Shown here: piece after piece, positions 25,547 to 34,420 of the stretch
Numbering within the stretch: the first letter of the stretch is position 1
Layout: every line of letters begins with the position of its first letter
Source of the DNA: Spongiactinospora sp. TRM90649
Lineage (GTDB): Bacteria > Actinomycetota > Actinomycetes > Streptosporangiales > Streptosporangiaceae
Reading direction: 5' to 3'
NCBI RefSeq assembly: GCF_029382225.1
Contig: NZ_JARLTC010000013.1
Location: 173,316-237,315 of the forward strand
DNA: 64,000 nt
The notes under the pieces: model-generated
Told to the model about the DNA's origin: nothing
The model's input: only the letters and a program-made list of their open reading frames with translations
Databases searched by the model: none
Translations under genes and position numbers: made by a program

Positions 25547-28133
25547 CGCCGGCGACGACCGCGCGGCGGCGGGGGAAGTGCCGTCGCCCGAGGGCCGCCG
25601 TCGAGCACACGTCAGTGAGGCTCGTGCCGGCCGGGACCGACCGCAGATGGGCGGCATACCGCTCGGTCAGCTCCGCCAGGGCCGCGTCGGTACGGGCGCT
25701 GATGACGAGCAGGCCCGGCTCCCGCCGCGCGGGCGCCGCCGTGGACCGCGTCTCAGGCGTCGATTCGCGCGGCGGCTCCGGCCGCGTCTCGGGCGGTGGG
25801 GCCTGCTGGATGATGACGTGGGCGTTGGCGCCGCCCACCCCGAGTGAGGTCACGCCCGCCGTCCGTGGGAGGTCGCCGGTCTCCCAGGCCCTCGCGTCGG
25901 CCGACACCCGGAACGGGGATCGGCCGAAGTCGATCTCCGGATTGGGCCGGTCGTAGTGCAGGCTCGGCACCAGCATGCCACGCTGCTCGCACAGCGCGGC
26001 CTTGATCAGCCCCGCCACCCCGGCCACCTCGTCCAGATGCCCGACATTGGTCTTGAGCGAGCCGATGAAGCGGGGCGCCGCCTCGTCCGGGCGGCGGCCG
26101 AAGACCTGGCCCAGGGCGCTCATCTCGATGGGGTCGCCGAGGTGCGTGCCGGTTCCGTGCGCCTCAAGGTACGTCACCTCGGACGGGTCCGCCCCGGCCC
26201 GGCCGAGCGCGGTCCTGTTCACCTCCGCCTGGCCGCCGACGCTCGGCGCGGTGAAACTGATCTTCTCGGCCCCGTCGTTGTTGACGGCCGATCCCTTGAC
26301 GACCGCGATGATCCGGTCACCGTCCGCCTGGGCGTCGGCCAGCCGCTTGAGGACGACCACGCCGCAGCCGTCGCCGAACAGGGTGCCGGAGGCGTCCGCG
26401 TCGAAGGTCCGGGTGTGACCGTCCGCCGACATGATCATTCCCGCTTCGTGCACGTAGCCGGCGTTCTGCGGCACCACGATGTGCACGCCGCCGGCCAGCG
26501 CCATGTCGCTTTCCCCGTCCAGCAGGCTGCGGCAGGCCAGATGGACGGCCACCAGCGAGGTCGAGCACGCCGTCTGGACGCCCACGCTCGGGCCGCGCAG
26601 ATCCAGCGCGTGGGACACGCGGGTGGCGAGGTGGTTGCCGTCGTTGCCGAGCTTCAACTGGAACTGCTCCAGGTCGGACTCGGTCATCGCCTTGGCGGTG
26701 CCGTACCCGAAATGCGGAGCAAGGTTGTTGATCAGGTACGTGCTCATGCCGCACCCCGCGAAGACGCCGATCCGTCCGCCCGGCGCGTACCCCGCCGACT
26801 CCAGCGCCTCCCACGCGCACTCCAGGAACACCCGCTGCTGTGGGTCGAGGAGCTCGGCCTCCTTCCGGCTGAGGGCGAAGAAGGCCGCGTCGAACCGGTC
26901 GATGTCCGGCAGCGGCGCACCGGCGGGGACGAAGTCCGGGTGCGTGGCGAGCCGCGGGTCACGCTGGCCGTCCGCCGCGCCGGGCAGCGGGCCGGCGGAC
27001 TCGACGCCGTTGACGAGGTTGTGCCAGAAGGTCTCCACATCGGCGGCGCCCGGCACACGCAGGGCCAGCCCGACGATGGCGATGTCCGCGGTGCCGCCGC
27101 GCGTCCGCTCGCTCCGCGCGTCCTCGGCGGGGTCGGGGCCGATGGCGTCGAGCCGGGCGGCATGGGCCCTGATCGTCGGATATTGGAAGAGGTCGCCGAT
27201 CTCGATGTCGCGGCCCAGCCGCCGTCGCAGTTCGCTCCGGACCTCGACCAGGAGCAGCGACGTGCCGCCGAGATCCATGAACCGGTCCTCGACGGAGACC
27301 TCCGTCAGCCGCAGGACCTTCCCCCAGACCTCTACCAGCACGCGCTCGGTGGCGGTCCGCGGGGGAACCGGATCCTGTGCCGTGAGCCGCTCCAGCGTGG
27401 CCGGTGGCGGCAGCCGGGAGCGGTCGGTCTCGCCGCTCGACGTCAGCGGCATCCCCGGCAGCAGGCAATAGGCCTCGGGCAGCAGGGTGGACGGCAGTCT
27501 GGCGGACAGAAACGTGTTGAACAGCCTGGACGCCTCGGCGGGTGCCAGTGAGCCGCGCGGCACGATGTGCGCGACGAGCCGTGGGTGCCCGCCGATCTCG
27601 TGCGCCAGCACCACGGCCTCGCCGACGTGCGCCAGCACCACGGCCTCGCCGACCCCGGGATGCGCCAGCAGCAGTGCCTCGATCTCGCCCGGCTCGACCC
27701 GCACTCCGTGCACCTTGACCTGGCCGTCGCGTCGGCCGAGAAGGTCGATGACGCCGTCCGGCCGGCGCCGCGCCAGGTCTCCGGTCCGGTAGAGGGGGCC
27801 GCCCCCTGCCGGGTCGGGCACGAACCGCTCCGCCGTCAGATCGGGACGGCCGAGATAGCCGGGCGACACCCCGGCGCCGAGGACGCACAGCTCCCCCTCG
27901 GCGCCGTCCGGCACCTCACGCAACTCACCGTCGACGATGCGGATCCGCACCCCGTCGATGGGCTGCCCGATCGGCACGACGCCGGGCCACGTCGACGGCT
28001 CACCTTCCAGCGTGTGGGTGGCGGCGTCCTGGAACTCGGTGGCGCCGTAGTGGTTGTGCAGCCGGGCTCCCGTCAGCCGGAACAGCTCCCGGATGGCCGG
28101 GGTCAGCCGGAGCTGTTCGCCGGCCGTGACGAC
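25547..28133 (-). pseudogene. NRPS-PKS megasynthase fragment: partial adenylation domain, carrier, ketosynthase
   Basis: About 860 residues survive from a much larger enzyme. The frame opens directly after the styB stop within the adenylation core (LHNHYGATEF, the A5 motif), continues through A7-A8 (LYRTGDLARR, GRRDGQVKVHGVRVEP), a carrier domain with the pantetheine serine in DLGGTSLLL, and a complete beta-ketosynthase with TACSTS, EAHGTGTHLGD and TNVGHLDEVAG, the intact Cys-His-His triad. It ends in the linker after the ketosynthase, where the MFS fragment begins; no acyltransferase or later domain remains. It marks a destroyed hybrid biosynthetic cluster. Confidence 0.85.
27600..27653. repeat. 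27-bp tandem duplication inside the adenylation domain
   Basis: A unit containing GCCAGCACCACGGCCTCGCC is present twice in direct tandem. On the coding (minus) strand it repeats the nine residues VGEAVVLAH, so the reading frame is kept but the domain gains a nine-residue insertion just after the A8 region. Boundaries are given to within a few bases. Confidence 0.65.
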
Positions 28134-28625
28134 CTAGCTGGCCATGCGGCCCTCGCCGATGGTCATCTCGGGCCAGAACTCCCGGTAGCGGCCGGAGTGG
28201 AAGACGAGCGGTTGCCCTTCGGCCCTCTGGTAGCACTCCACTGCCCCGACGAAGATGTGGTGGTCGCCGCCGTCATGGACGCGCTCCGTACGGCAGACGA
28301 AATTGGCCAGCGTCCCGGCGAGTATCGGCAACGGCGTGCCGAGCAGCTCCACCCCGGCGAACTTGTCGGTCGAGGGCGTGGCGAAGCGCCTGGACAGGTG
28401 GTCCTGGTCGGCGGCGAGGACGTTGACGGCGAATCGCCCGGCCCGCAGGAAGATCGGCGCGCTGGGGGCCTGGTTCGACAGGCAGAAGAGCACCAGCGGC
28501 GGATCGAGGGAGACCGAGGTGAAGGAGTTGACGGTCACGCCGGCCCGATGCCCGTCGGCGGTCACCGTCGTGATCACCGCCACCCCGGTGGCGAACTGCC
28601 CGAGGGCCTCACGGAGCGATCTCAT
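28134..28625 (-). CDS. styB: Flavin reductase partner of styrene/indole monooxygenase
   Basis: 163 residues of the HpaC/StyB flavin reductase family, which supplies reduced FAD to the monooxygenase. The fold is recognisable from FATGVAVITT near the start, AGVTVNSFTSVSLDPPLVL and FAVNVLAADQ. The start overlaps the styA stop in ATGA. The stop codon (28134-28136) abuts the first base of the truncated synthase, so the last residues (GEGRMAS) may be altered by the join. Length is close to normal for StyB. Confidence 0.82.
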   Translation of the reverse strand: MRSLREALGQFATGVAVITTVTADGHRAGVTVNSFTSVSLDPPLVLFCLSNQAPSAPIFLRAGRFAVNVLAADQDHLSRRFATPSTDKFAGVELLGTPLPILAGTLANFVCRTERVHDGGDHHIFVGAVECYQRAEGQPLVFHSGRYREFWPEMTIGEGRMAS

Positions 28626-29845
28626 GCCGCGACCCTGTTCAGGTAGGCCTCGGCGCGGCCGGCGTCCATGAACCAGCCGGCGTAGTCGGACGGGTCATCG
28701 AAGCCGTTGACGAATCGGGAGGCGATCTCCGGACGTTGCCCGGCCGCGCCCAGGAGCGCCAGGTGATGGGGTTCGGCCGGTGCCAGGAGGGCGTTGGTCC
28801 AGTTCGTGACGTGCTGGGCCTGCGTCCAGAAGAGGTCGAAGGTCCGCAGCATCCAGTCCGCGTCGAACGGCTGATCGCGCCGTTCCACGATGGCCCGCAG
28901 GTAGGTGTCGGCGCACTTGGCGGCGTTGTTGCTGCCCTGCCCGGTGATCGGGTCGTTGAGCACCACGATGTCGGCGACGCCGAGCACCGGTGCCCCGGAG
29001 GGCAAAACGGCGACAGGACGGCGGACCGTGGGAGCGAAGCGGCCGGTCAGGACCGCGTTGGCGTCGGTGAGCTCGATCCCGGCGCAGCGCTCGGCCTCCC
29101 ACGGGAAGAAGGTCTCCAGGATCTCGCGGCTGCGTGCCAGATGCTCGGCGGGACCACGTACGTCGCCCCAGCAGTCCATGGGGCCGCCCGGCACGCCCTC
29201 GAACACCATGATCTCGCAGGGGCCGGTGTGCGTGAGCGCGGGGAAGACGAAGAACTCACCCACGCCGGGGAGCAGGTTGAAGCAGACCGCCGAGTGATCG
29301 GGGCGGGGGGCGAGGCCGTTGACGTAGGTGACCGCCAGCGCGCGCTGCGGAGCGGTGTACGGGGAACGTGCGGGGTCCCGCTCGAAGACCGAGGCGATCG
29401 GCCCCTTCCCCGCGGCGACCAGGACCAGGTCGTACCGGGCGGCATAGCTCTCCAGATCCTCGGGGGTGGCGTCGTGCAGGACGAGCTCGCCGCCGAGCCG
29501 TTCGAACTCGCCCAACCAGGCCGGCATCTTCAGCCGCTGGTCGACCGAGCGGGCCGGGACGTGCAGCCGCGCCGCCCAGTCGAGGGCCTTGCCGCCCTCC
29601 GGGCTCGGAACCGTGAGCGCGATGCCCTCGATAGGCGGGCAGGCGTCGGCCCACCAGTCCAGGCCGAGCTCGCGTTCGTGGGCCTGTGCGGTGCCGAACA
29701 TGGCCTGGCCGGACATCACTCGGCCGTCGCGGATGGACTCGGGAGTGCGATTGGTGACGATGGTGACGTCGTGGCCGTGCTGGAGCAGGCCGATGGCCAG
29801 GTGGAGGCCGGCCTGGCCGGCGCCGACGATGAGGATGTCGCGCAT
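28622..29845 (-). CDS. styA: Styrene/indole monooxygenase, oxygenase component
   Basis: 407 residues, the length of StyA. The FAD site is ILIVGAGQAGLHLAIGLL at the N-terminus; the long stretch RVMSGQAMFGTAQAHE and the late motif NDPITGQGSNNAAKCADTYL are characteristic of StyA-type group E flavoprotein monooxygenases, which epoxidise styrene or indole using FADH2 supplied by StyB. It is co-transcribed with styB, and an AraC regulator lies upstream on the same strand. No styrene oxide isomerase or aldehyde dehydrogenase follows, so a role in indole oxidation or tailoring is as likely as styrene use. Confidence 0.88.
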   Translation of the reverse strand: MRDILIVGAGQAGLHLAIGLLQHGHDVTIVTNRTPESIRDGRVMSGQAMFGTAQAHERELGLDWWADACPPIEGIALTVPSPEGGKALDWAARLHVPARSVDQRLKMPAWLGEFERLGGELVLHDATPEDLESYAARYDLVLVAAGKGPIASVFERDPARSPYTAPQRALAVTYVNGLAPRPDHSAVCFNLLPGVGEFFVFPALTHTGPCEIMVFEGVPGGPMDCWGDVRGPAEHLARSREILETFFPWEAERCAGIELTDANAVLTGRFAPTVRRPVAVLPSGAPVLGVADIVVLNDPITGQGSNNAAKCADTYLRAIVERRDQPFDADWMLRTFDLFWTQAQHVTNWTNALLAPAEPHHLALLGAAGQRPEIASRFVNGFDDPSDYAGWFMDAGRAEAYLNRVAA

Positions 29846-29947
29846 GGTGATGTGTCCCTTCGGTGTCAGGAGTGCGGTTTGCGATCGGCGCCTGACAAGA
29901 AAGGTACGGCCGGCGCGTCTGCCCGGGCCATCCGCTGAGCGCGGATC

Positions 29948-30967
29948 TCATCCACCTGACGCGGAAACCTTGCGCAGCGTCTCCGACGGCGGCTGCCCGT
30001 ACCTCCCGCGGTACTGGGCGGCGAAACGTCCCTGGTGCAGGAAGCCCCATCGGGCGGCCACCGTGGTCACCGTGGTCCTGGCGGGGTCGGCCATCCTGAG
30101 CTCGTCGTGTACCCGCGCCAGTCGTACCTGCCTGAGGTGAGCCATCGGGGTAAGTCCGAGATGCGCGCGGAAACCCTCCTGGAGAGAGCGACTGCTGACC
30201 GCGACCGCGCCGGCGATGTCGGTGGTGCTGAGCGGGAGGTGCGCGTGCCCTTCGATGAACTCCATCGCCCGGCGCACGACCTTTGGCAGCGCGGGCGGCC
30301 TGGGCGCTGTCAGCCGTTCCAGGTAATTGGAGCGCTGCATGGTCAGCAGCAGGGTGATCATGGCGTTCTCCAGGTGCGCGATGGCCAGCGGATGGCCGGT
30401 CAGCCCGTCGTCGCGCTCGGCCTCCCTGACGAGCAGGTCGGCCATCTCCCGCCAGGACCGGCTCCAGCCCGTCGTCAGGTCCATGCCGAGGTCGAAGATG
30501 ACTGGACCGTCGAGCTGTTCACCAAGCATCTGCTCCAGAGAGCGCTCGATCGAGGTGCGCTCGAACTTGACCACCAACTGGGGGCAGCCGGCAACCCAGC
30601 GCATGTCAAGGTGGCGGGTCGGCGAGGGTAACGAGGCCAGCGACGGGGTCGAGACGATCTCCTCATCGCCGGCGCGGATCAGGCTGCGCCCGGCGATCGG
30701 GATCATGACCAGGAAGAATGTGTCGAGATCGCCTGGTTCGATATGCACGTCGGCCCCGTAATTGAGGTAGCTGACGCGGACCGAGCCGAGCTGGACGGAG
30801 TTGAACCGGGCCGACAGCAGGTCCGCGTCGCCGGCCAGGTCCAGCCGGTGCGGGCAGAACACCTTGGCGACCTCGCCGCGGACCTGGTCGAGGTCGGAGC
30901 TGGCGAAGACGGCATGATTGCTGAGGAACACACCAGATGATCGTCGTTCTCGACCCCGGTGTTCCAT
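29948..30967 (-). CDS. AraC-family transcriptional regulator
   Basis: 339 residues from ATG 30967 (an in-frame GTG at 30931 is possible; neither has a clear ribosome site). The C-terminal AraC double helix-turn-helix is complete: LSTTDIAGAVAVSSRSLQEG for the first, and AARWGFLHQGRFAAQYRGRY for the second. The N-terminal region is a ligand-sensing domain of the FeaR-like type. It is read in the same direction as styAB, 102 bp upstream, and is the likely activator of these genes (inference). Confidence 0.85.
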   Translation of the reverse strand: MEHRGRERRSSGVFLSNHAVFASSDLDQVRGEVAKVFCPHRLDLAGDADLLSARFNSVQLGSVRVSYLNYGADVHIEPGDLDTFFLVMIPIAGRSLIRAGDEEIVSTPSLASLPSPTRHLDMRWVAGCPQLVVKFERTSIERSLEQMLGEQLDGPVIFDLGMDLTTGWSRSWREMADLLVREAERDDGLTGHPLAIAHLENAMITLLLTMQRSNYLERLTAPRPPALPKVVRRAMEFIEGHAHLPLSTTDIAGAVAVSSRSLQEGFRAHLGLTPMAHLRQVRLARVHDELRMADPARTTVTTVAARWGFLHQGRFAAQYRGRYGQPPSETLRKVSASGG

Positions 30968-31297
30968 GTAAAAGGACGCACAAGAGAGGCGGAGGATGGG
31001 GGGATTTAACCCCCGATGGGCGTGAACCAAACCGTATCAGCAGTCTGGGTGCGGCTCTTGTGGAGTGATCGGAGAGCGTAAGGTTGTCACCCAAATATAA
31101 ACTTCTGTCCGTTTCGCGCGTGGAAAGGGCGCCATCTCGTACGGTGCTGGATTGCTGAAGTCCACACAGTGAGCCTTTTTCACCGTGACGTCGCAGGTCA
31201 CAAGCTCACTACAGATCACGGCTCCTGACCCGGAACGCAGATAGCCCCTGGTAGAAGGGTCGTCGACCAAGATCAACCAGTCCAACCAGGGGCCTGA
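30968..31297. other. Intergenic stretch without a recognised gene
   Basis: A small hairpin GGGGG-ATTTAA-CCCCC lies at 30999-31014, just upstream of the AraC gene. The rest, up to the dead transposase, reads as open frames on the minus strand without recognisable domains. The sequence is less GC-biased than the flanks, which suggests insertion-element end sequence or decayed DNA. Confidence 0.4.
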
Positions 31298-32032
31298 GTG
31301 CAGTTCTACCGTGCCGCGCTGCCGTTGCCATCCCAAACCCTGAACTACCTGGCCGGCGTCCTGCGCCACCACCGCCACGCGATCCGATCCACCCCACGAC
31401 GGCTCAGCCCCGCCCGGCAAGCCCTGCTGGTCCTGATCCACCTGCGCAAAGGCGAGACCTTCGCCGAGATCGCCGCCGGCTTCGACATCGGCACCGCCAC
31501 CGCCCGGCGCTACGTACGAGAGGCCATCACCCTGCTCGCCCGCCGCTCGCCCCGCCTGGACCAGGCCATCCGCACCGCCGAACAGGCCGGGCACGCCTTC
31601 GTCGTACTGGACGGCACGCTGATTCCCATCGACCGCGTGGCCGCCGACCGGCCCTATTACTCCGGCAAACACAAACAGCACGGCATGAACATCTAGATCC
31701 TGGCCGCTCCGGACGGCACACCGCTGTGAACCTCCGGCTCCCTGCCCGGATCGGTGCACGACCTGACGGCGGCGCGCATCTGGGGCATCACCCGCCGCCT
31801 GCAGGCCGCCGGACTGGTGGCACTCGCCGACAAGGCAGACATCGGCGCTGGTCAGCGAGTGCTGGTGCCGTACAAGGGACGCGACAAGCCGCGGTCGCAG
31901 AAGACGGCCAACTCAGCACACGCCAAGCTCCGCGGCCCCGGCGAACGCGCCAACGCGGTCCTGAAGACCTGGCGCGTCCTCCGCAAACTCCGCTGCTGCC
32001 CGCTTCTCGCGGGTCAACTGGTAAGAGCTTGA
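31298..32032 (+). pseudogene. IS5-family transposase inactivated by two nonsense mutations
   Basis: One frame runs through the whole region and encodes an N-terminal helix-turn-helix (LSPARQALLVLIHLRKGET) and a DDE nuclease domain (AFVVLDGTLIPIDRV, then SVHDLTAARIWGI, ADKADIGAG, LKTWRVLRKLRC). It is broken by TAG at 31694-31696, where relatives have CAG (Gln), and by TGA at 31727-31729, where relatives have TGG (Trp). Both are single transitions. The last 15 or so residues are also missing or altered. No convincing terminal repeats were found. Confidence 0.8.
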
Positions 32033-32300
32033 GACAGCGCACCCAACCGCGCCCGCCGCAACCGCATGGACCACTCGATGATCCGGACACGGCACCTTCC
32101 CGAAGAGAACGGCTCCCCACTGACGTGGGAGCCCGAGGGCACCGGGTGGCCGAGCCGACGGAGCAAGGACCATGCGCGACGCGCGCCGGCGGAATGACCG
32201 GCCGGGGAGGCCGATGGGTGCCCGCGAGCAGCGGGCGAGCGGGCCTGGGAGAGCAACACCTCACCGCGGGTCTCTCGGAGCGAGAAACCGCAGGTCAGGT

Positions 32301-32322
32301 GGGGTGGGGTGGGGTGGTGGGG
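32301..32322 (+). repeat. G-rich tandem repeat (possible G-quadruplex)
   Basis: Three GGGGT units followed by GGTGGGG give four G-runs of four within 22 bases on the plus strand. The stretch directly abuts and partly overlaps the CCA end of the tRNA-Lys fragment. Function is unknown. Confidence 0.4.
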
Positions 32323-32359
32323 CGCCAGGGGCTCGAACCCTGAACCTACAGATTAAAAG
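32315..32359 (-). other. 3' fragment of tRNA-Lys (TTT): probable attachment-site scar of an integrated element
   Basis: On the minus strand the sequence runs from the anticodon loop (CTTTTAA, anticodon TTT) through the 3' anticodon strand TCTGT, variable loop, a perfect T-arm (CAGGG-TTCGAGC-CCCTG), the 3' acceptor strand GCGCCCC, discriminator A and an encoded CCA. The 5' half is absent: bases upstream of the loop do not pair with TCTGT. Such 3' tRNA fragments starting in the anticodon loop are left when tyrosine-recombinase elements integrate in tRNA genes. By orientation the element and the intact tRNA-Lys gene should lie to the right, at higher coordinates. Confidence 0.7.
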
Positions 32360-32703
32360 CGCCCTTGATCAACACTGCCAAGTATTAGGAAGTGACGGTT
32401 TGTGCCGTTCTTTCTGTAGTTGCGCTCCCTGGAATCCCAGGCCGTGACGATGTCTGTCAGGCTGTACCGCGCATGCACGAGCAACCAGCGAGCAACCACA
32501 GGCCAGCCTGCAGGGCTTTACCCAAGTAACTGCGGCCTGCTCTGTCTTCACCGCTGACACGAGACAGGCTCGACTGAGGCTCTTGAGAACGCTCGCTGTC
32601 AAATCCGCATCGACACGCTCGCACGCCGCGGATGAAGGTTTCGGCAGCCGCAGTCTCGCATTTCACATGTGTGGCGTCCACGTGGTGTGGTGGACTACTG
32701 TCC
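32360..32703. other. Intergenic stretch next to the attachment-site scar
   Basis: No recognisable gene. Codon bias is weak in all frames and GC content is lower than in the left half of the window. Expected contents by position are the arm-type recombinase sites of the element, but no repeats clear enough to name were seen. Confidence 0.35.
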
Positions 32704-33495
32704 GTGATCCGTCCGAAACTAACCGATCGCCAGGTCGAGGTCCTGCGCTGGATTGCGGACGGTTGCCCCGAGCGCTCGTGGCCGGATGAGACCCACAAGA
32801 TCACCGCTCGAGCGCTTCAGAGCCGCGGTCTTGCCGAGGTCAGCCGTAAGCGCAAGATCTGGGCGGCCACCATCACCGGGGCCGGCAGCTACTACCTCAA
32901 ACACGGTGCATACCAGCCAAAGCCCACATTCGAGGCCGAACGGCTCGGAGCCGAGGGGCCCCGCAGGCAAGCTGGGCCTGCGCACGCCGTTCCAGACAGT
33001 TCTCCATCGGACGCCACCTCACGCGCCATGAGACGCGTCGCCAACCGACCCAGACCCGTCGAGGTCAAGCAGACGAGGCGGGAGATCAAGGAGACATACA
33101 TGCGCTACAAGGTCGTGGTCACGCGGGTCCAAGTGGCCGAACGCCTTGTCCGTGCCACCAACGAGGAGGACGCCGCGGCAAAGGTCCAAGCGGAGTTCGA
33201 CCGTCCCTACGGCTACTTCGGCTCGTGGAAGACGACCAGCTCGGAGGTCGACGTAATCGAGGCCGAGCAGACCACGGTGATCGGGCCGACTCACCTGTCA
33301 CACAAAGGGCCGCTGCTACTCAGCATCAAAGACGCCGCCAAGGCACTCGGCATCAGCTACTCGACCCTGTACCAGATGATGAATCAGGGGGACGTCGAGT
33401 GGGTGGCTGTCGGCTCGCGCAAGTTCATCTCCCGTGAGCACCTGATGGAGTTCATCAAGACCAACACGCACAAGGGTTACTACGTTGCCCGATGA
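32704..33495 (+). CDS. Element-type DNA-binding protein with C-terminal excisionase-like helix-turn-helix
   Basis: 263 residues from GTG 32704; the frame is open to 32632 and no start has a clear ribosome site. The N-terminal 70 residues (LTDRQVEVLRWIADGCPE, TARALQSRGLAEVSRK) look like a winged-helix found in actinobacterial mobile-element proteins. The C-terminus is a MerR/excisionase-type HTH: LLSIKDAAKALGISYSTLYQ, then VAVGSRKFISREHLMEFI. The middle is low-complexity. Lying 350 bp from the tRNA fragment, it fits an excisionase or control protein of the integrated element. The two ends could be separate genes joined by read-through. Confidence 0.6.
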   Translation: MIRPKLTDRQVEVLRWIADGCPERSWPDETHKITARALQSRGLAEVSRKRKIWAATITGAGSYYLKHGAYQPKPTFEAERLGAEGPRRQAGPAHAVPDSSPSDATSRAMRRVANRPRPVEVKQTRREIKETYMRYKVVVTRVQVAERLVRATNEEDAAAKVQAEFDRPYGYFGSWKTTSSEVDVIEAEQTTVIGPTHLSHKGPLLLSIKDAAKALGISYSTLYQMMNQGDVEWVAVGSRKFISREHLMEFIKTNTHKGYYVAR

Positions 33496-33891
33496 CGGAT
33501 GAGGTGGCGGTGCCGCGGAGTCAGGGCGCCCGGGCGAAGCCGGATTGGGCTGATCGGGCGGTCCTTGCATGACGCGGTTCTTGCCGCCTGCCTTGCGCGC
33601 TCACCGGATGGTTGCACCGGCACGCTGTAAGAGGGCATCTGGTCGGCCCTGCGCACCAGGCTGTCCAATTCACCGTCAGCGGCATCGACCAGCTTGCCCG
33701 TCATCAACTTCAGCGAGGAAAGATCGACGATGCCAAGAGAGTACAAGATATGACAGCAGCCAACAGATCACCACACTTGTATTCAAGTCGGTTCATCTCG
33801 CCTCGGCAGCCCGCCCCCTAACCCCTTCGCCGATGAGCTCTTCATGCGGTGCTTGAAGAAGTCCCGCTATTCTCTATGTGGAGGCGATGCG
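33496..33891. other. Intergenic stretch with no recognised gene
   Basis: Open frames here have poor codon bias and no domain. A minus-strand stretch around 33640-33745 reads SSLKLMTGKLVDAADGELDS, which looks protein-like but is too short to assign. A GGAGG ribosome site for the next gene lies at 33880-33884. Confidence 0.35.
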
Positions 33892-34314
33892 ATGTCTTTG
33901 TACGGTCGTGACGACGAGACCTGGGAGCAGCTCACAGAAGCTGGGTTGAAGTTTCTGATCGAACGCGCACGGCTCCGAAAGACGACGTCGTACACGGAGT
34001 TGAACACCGTACTCGAGCGTCGAACCGGGCTTTCTGGGTTCGACTTCGGCCGGCAGGACGGCCGAGCGGCCATGGGGCATCTCCTCAGGCGAATCGTGGA
34101 GCAGAATCGTCCAGCGAGTGGACTGATGATCTCGGCCCTGGTGATCTACCTGGATGGAAGCGATGCGGGTAGCGGCTTCTACAGCCTCGCTGTTGACCTA
34201 GGACTTCTTCCACGCAAGCCATCGGCTCGGCAGAAGGTGGAGTTCTGGGTGGGGCAACTCAACCGACTCCACGATCACTACGCGCCCACGACAGGTGGCA
34301 CCGGCACTGTCTGA
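33892..34314 (+). CDS. Uncharacterised 140-residue protein upstream of a nuclease gene
   Basis: The start ATG 33892 has GGAGG eight bases upstream. The protein is soluble, mixed alpha/beta by composition, with no cysteine cluster or membrane segment. The stretch YTELNTVLERRTGLSGFDFG followed by GRAAMGHLLRRIV is its most distinctive part; a similar start is seen in small proteins encoded beside restriction-like nucleases, but this is from memory and unproven. It lies 106 bp before the PD-(D/E)XK nuclease gene on the same strand, so joint function is plausible. Confidence 0.6.
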   Translation: MSLYGRDDETWEQLTEAGLKFLIERARLRKTTSYTELNTVLERRTGLSGFDFGRQDGRAAMGHLLRRIVEQNRPASGLMISALVIYLDGSDAGSGFYSLAVDLGLLPRKPSARQKVEFWVGQLNRLHDHYAPTTGGTGTV

Positions 34315-34420
34315 GCGGCATGCCGATGGTGTACGACGCGATGGCGCTTGCTTCGACACGGGCTGCTGAGGACGATGACGATCTGCTTGCAGGTCGCCCA
34401 CCTGGCTCGGTTCATGACGT

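Noticed and set aside
25547..28133. An active NRPS-PKS product cluster
   Set aside because: Adenylation is cut in half, acyltransferase and all downstream domains are missing, and the 3' end runs out of frame into an MFS fragment.
32281..32320. GGGGT repeats as a possible CRISPR or phage repeat array
   Set aside because: Units are 5 bp without spacers; this is a simple G-rich repeat. No CRISPR repeat-spacer pattern or cas gene was seen anywhere in the window.
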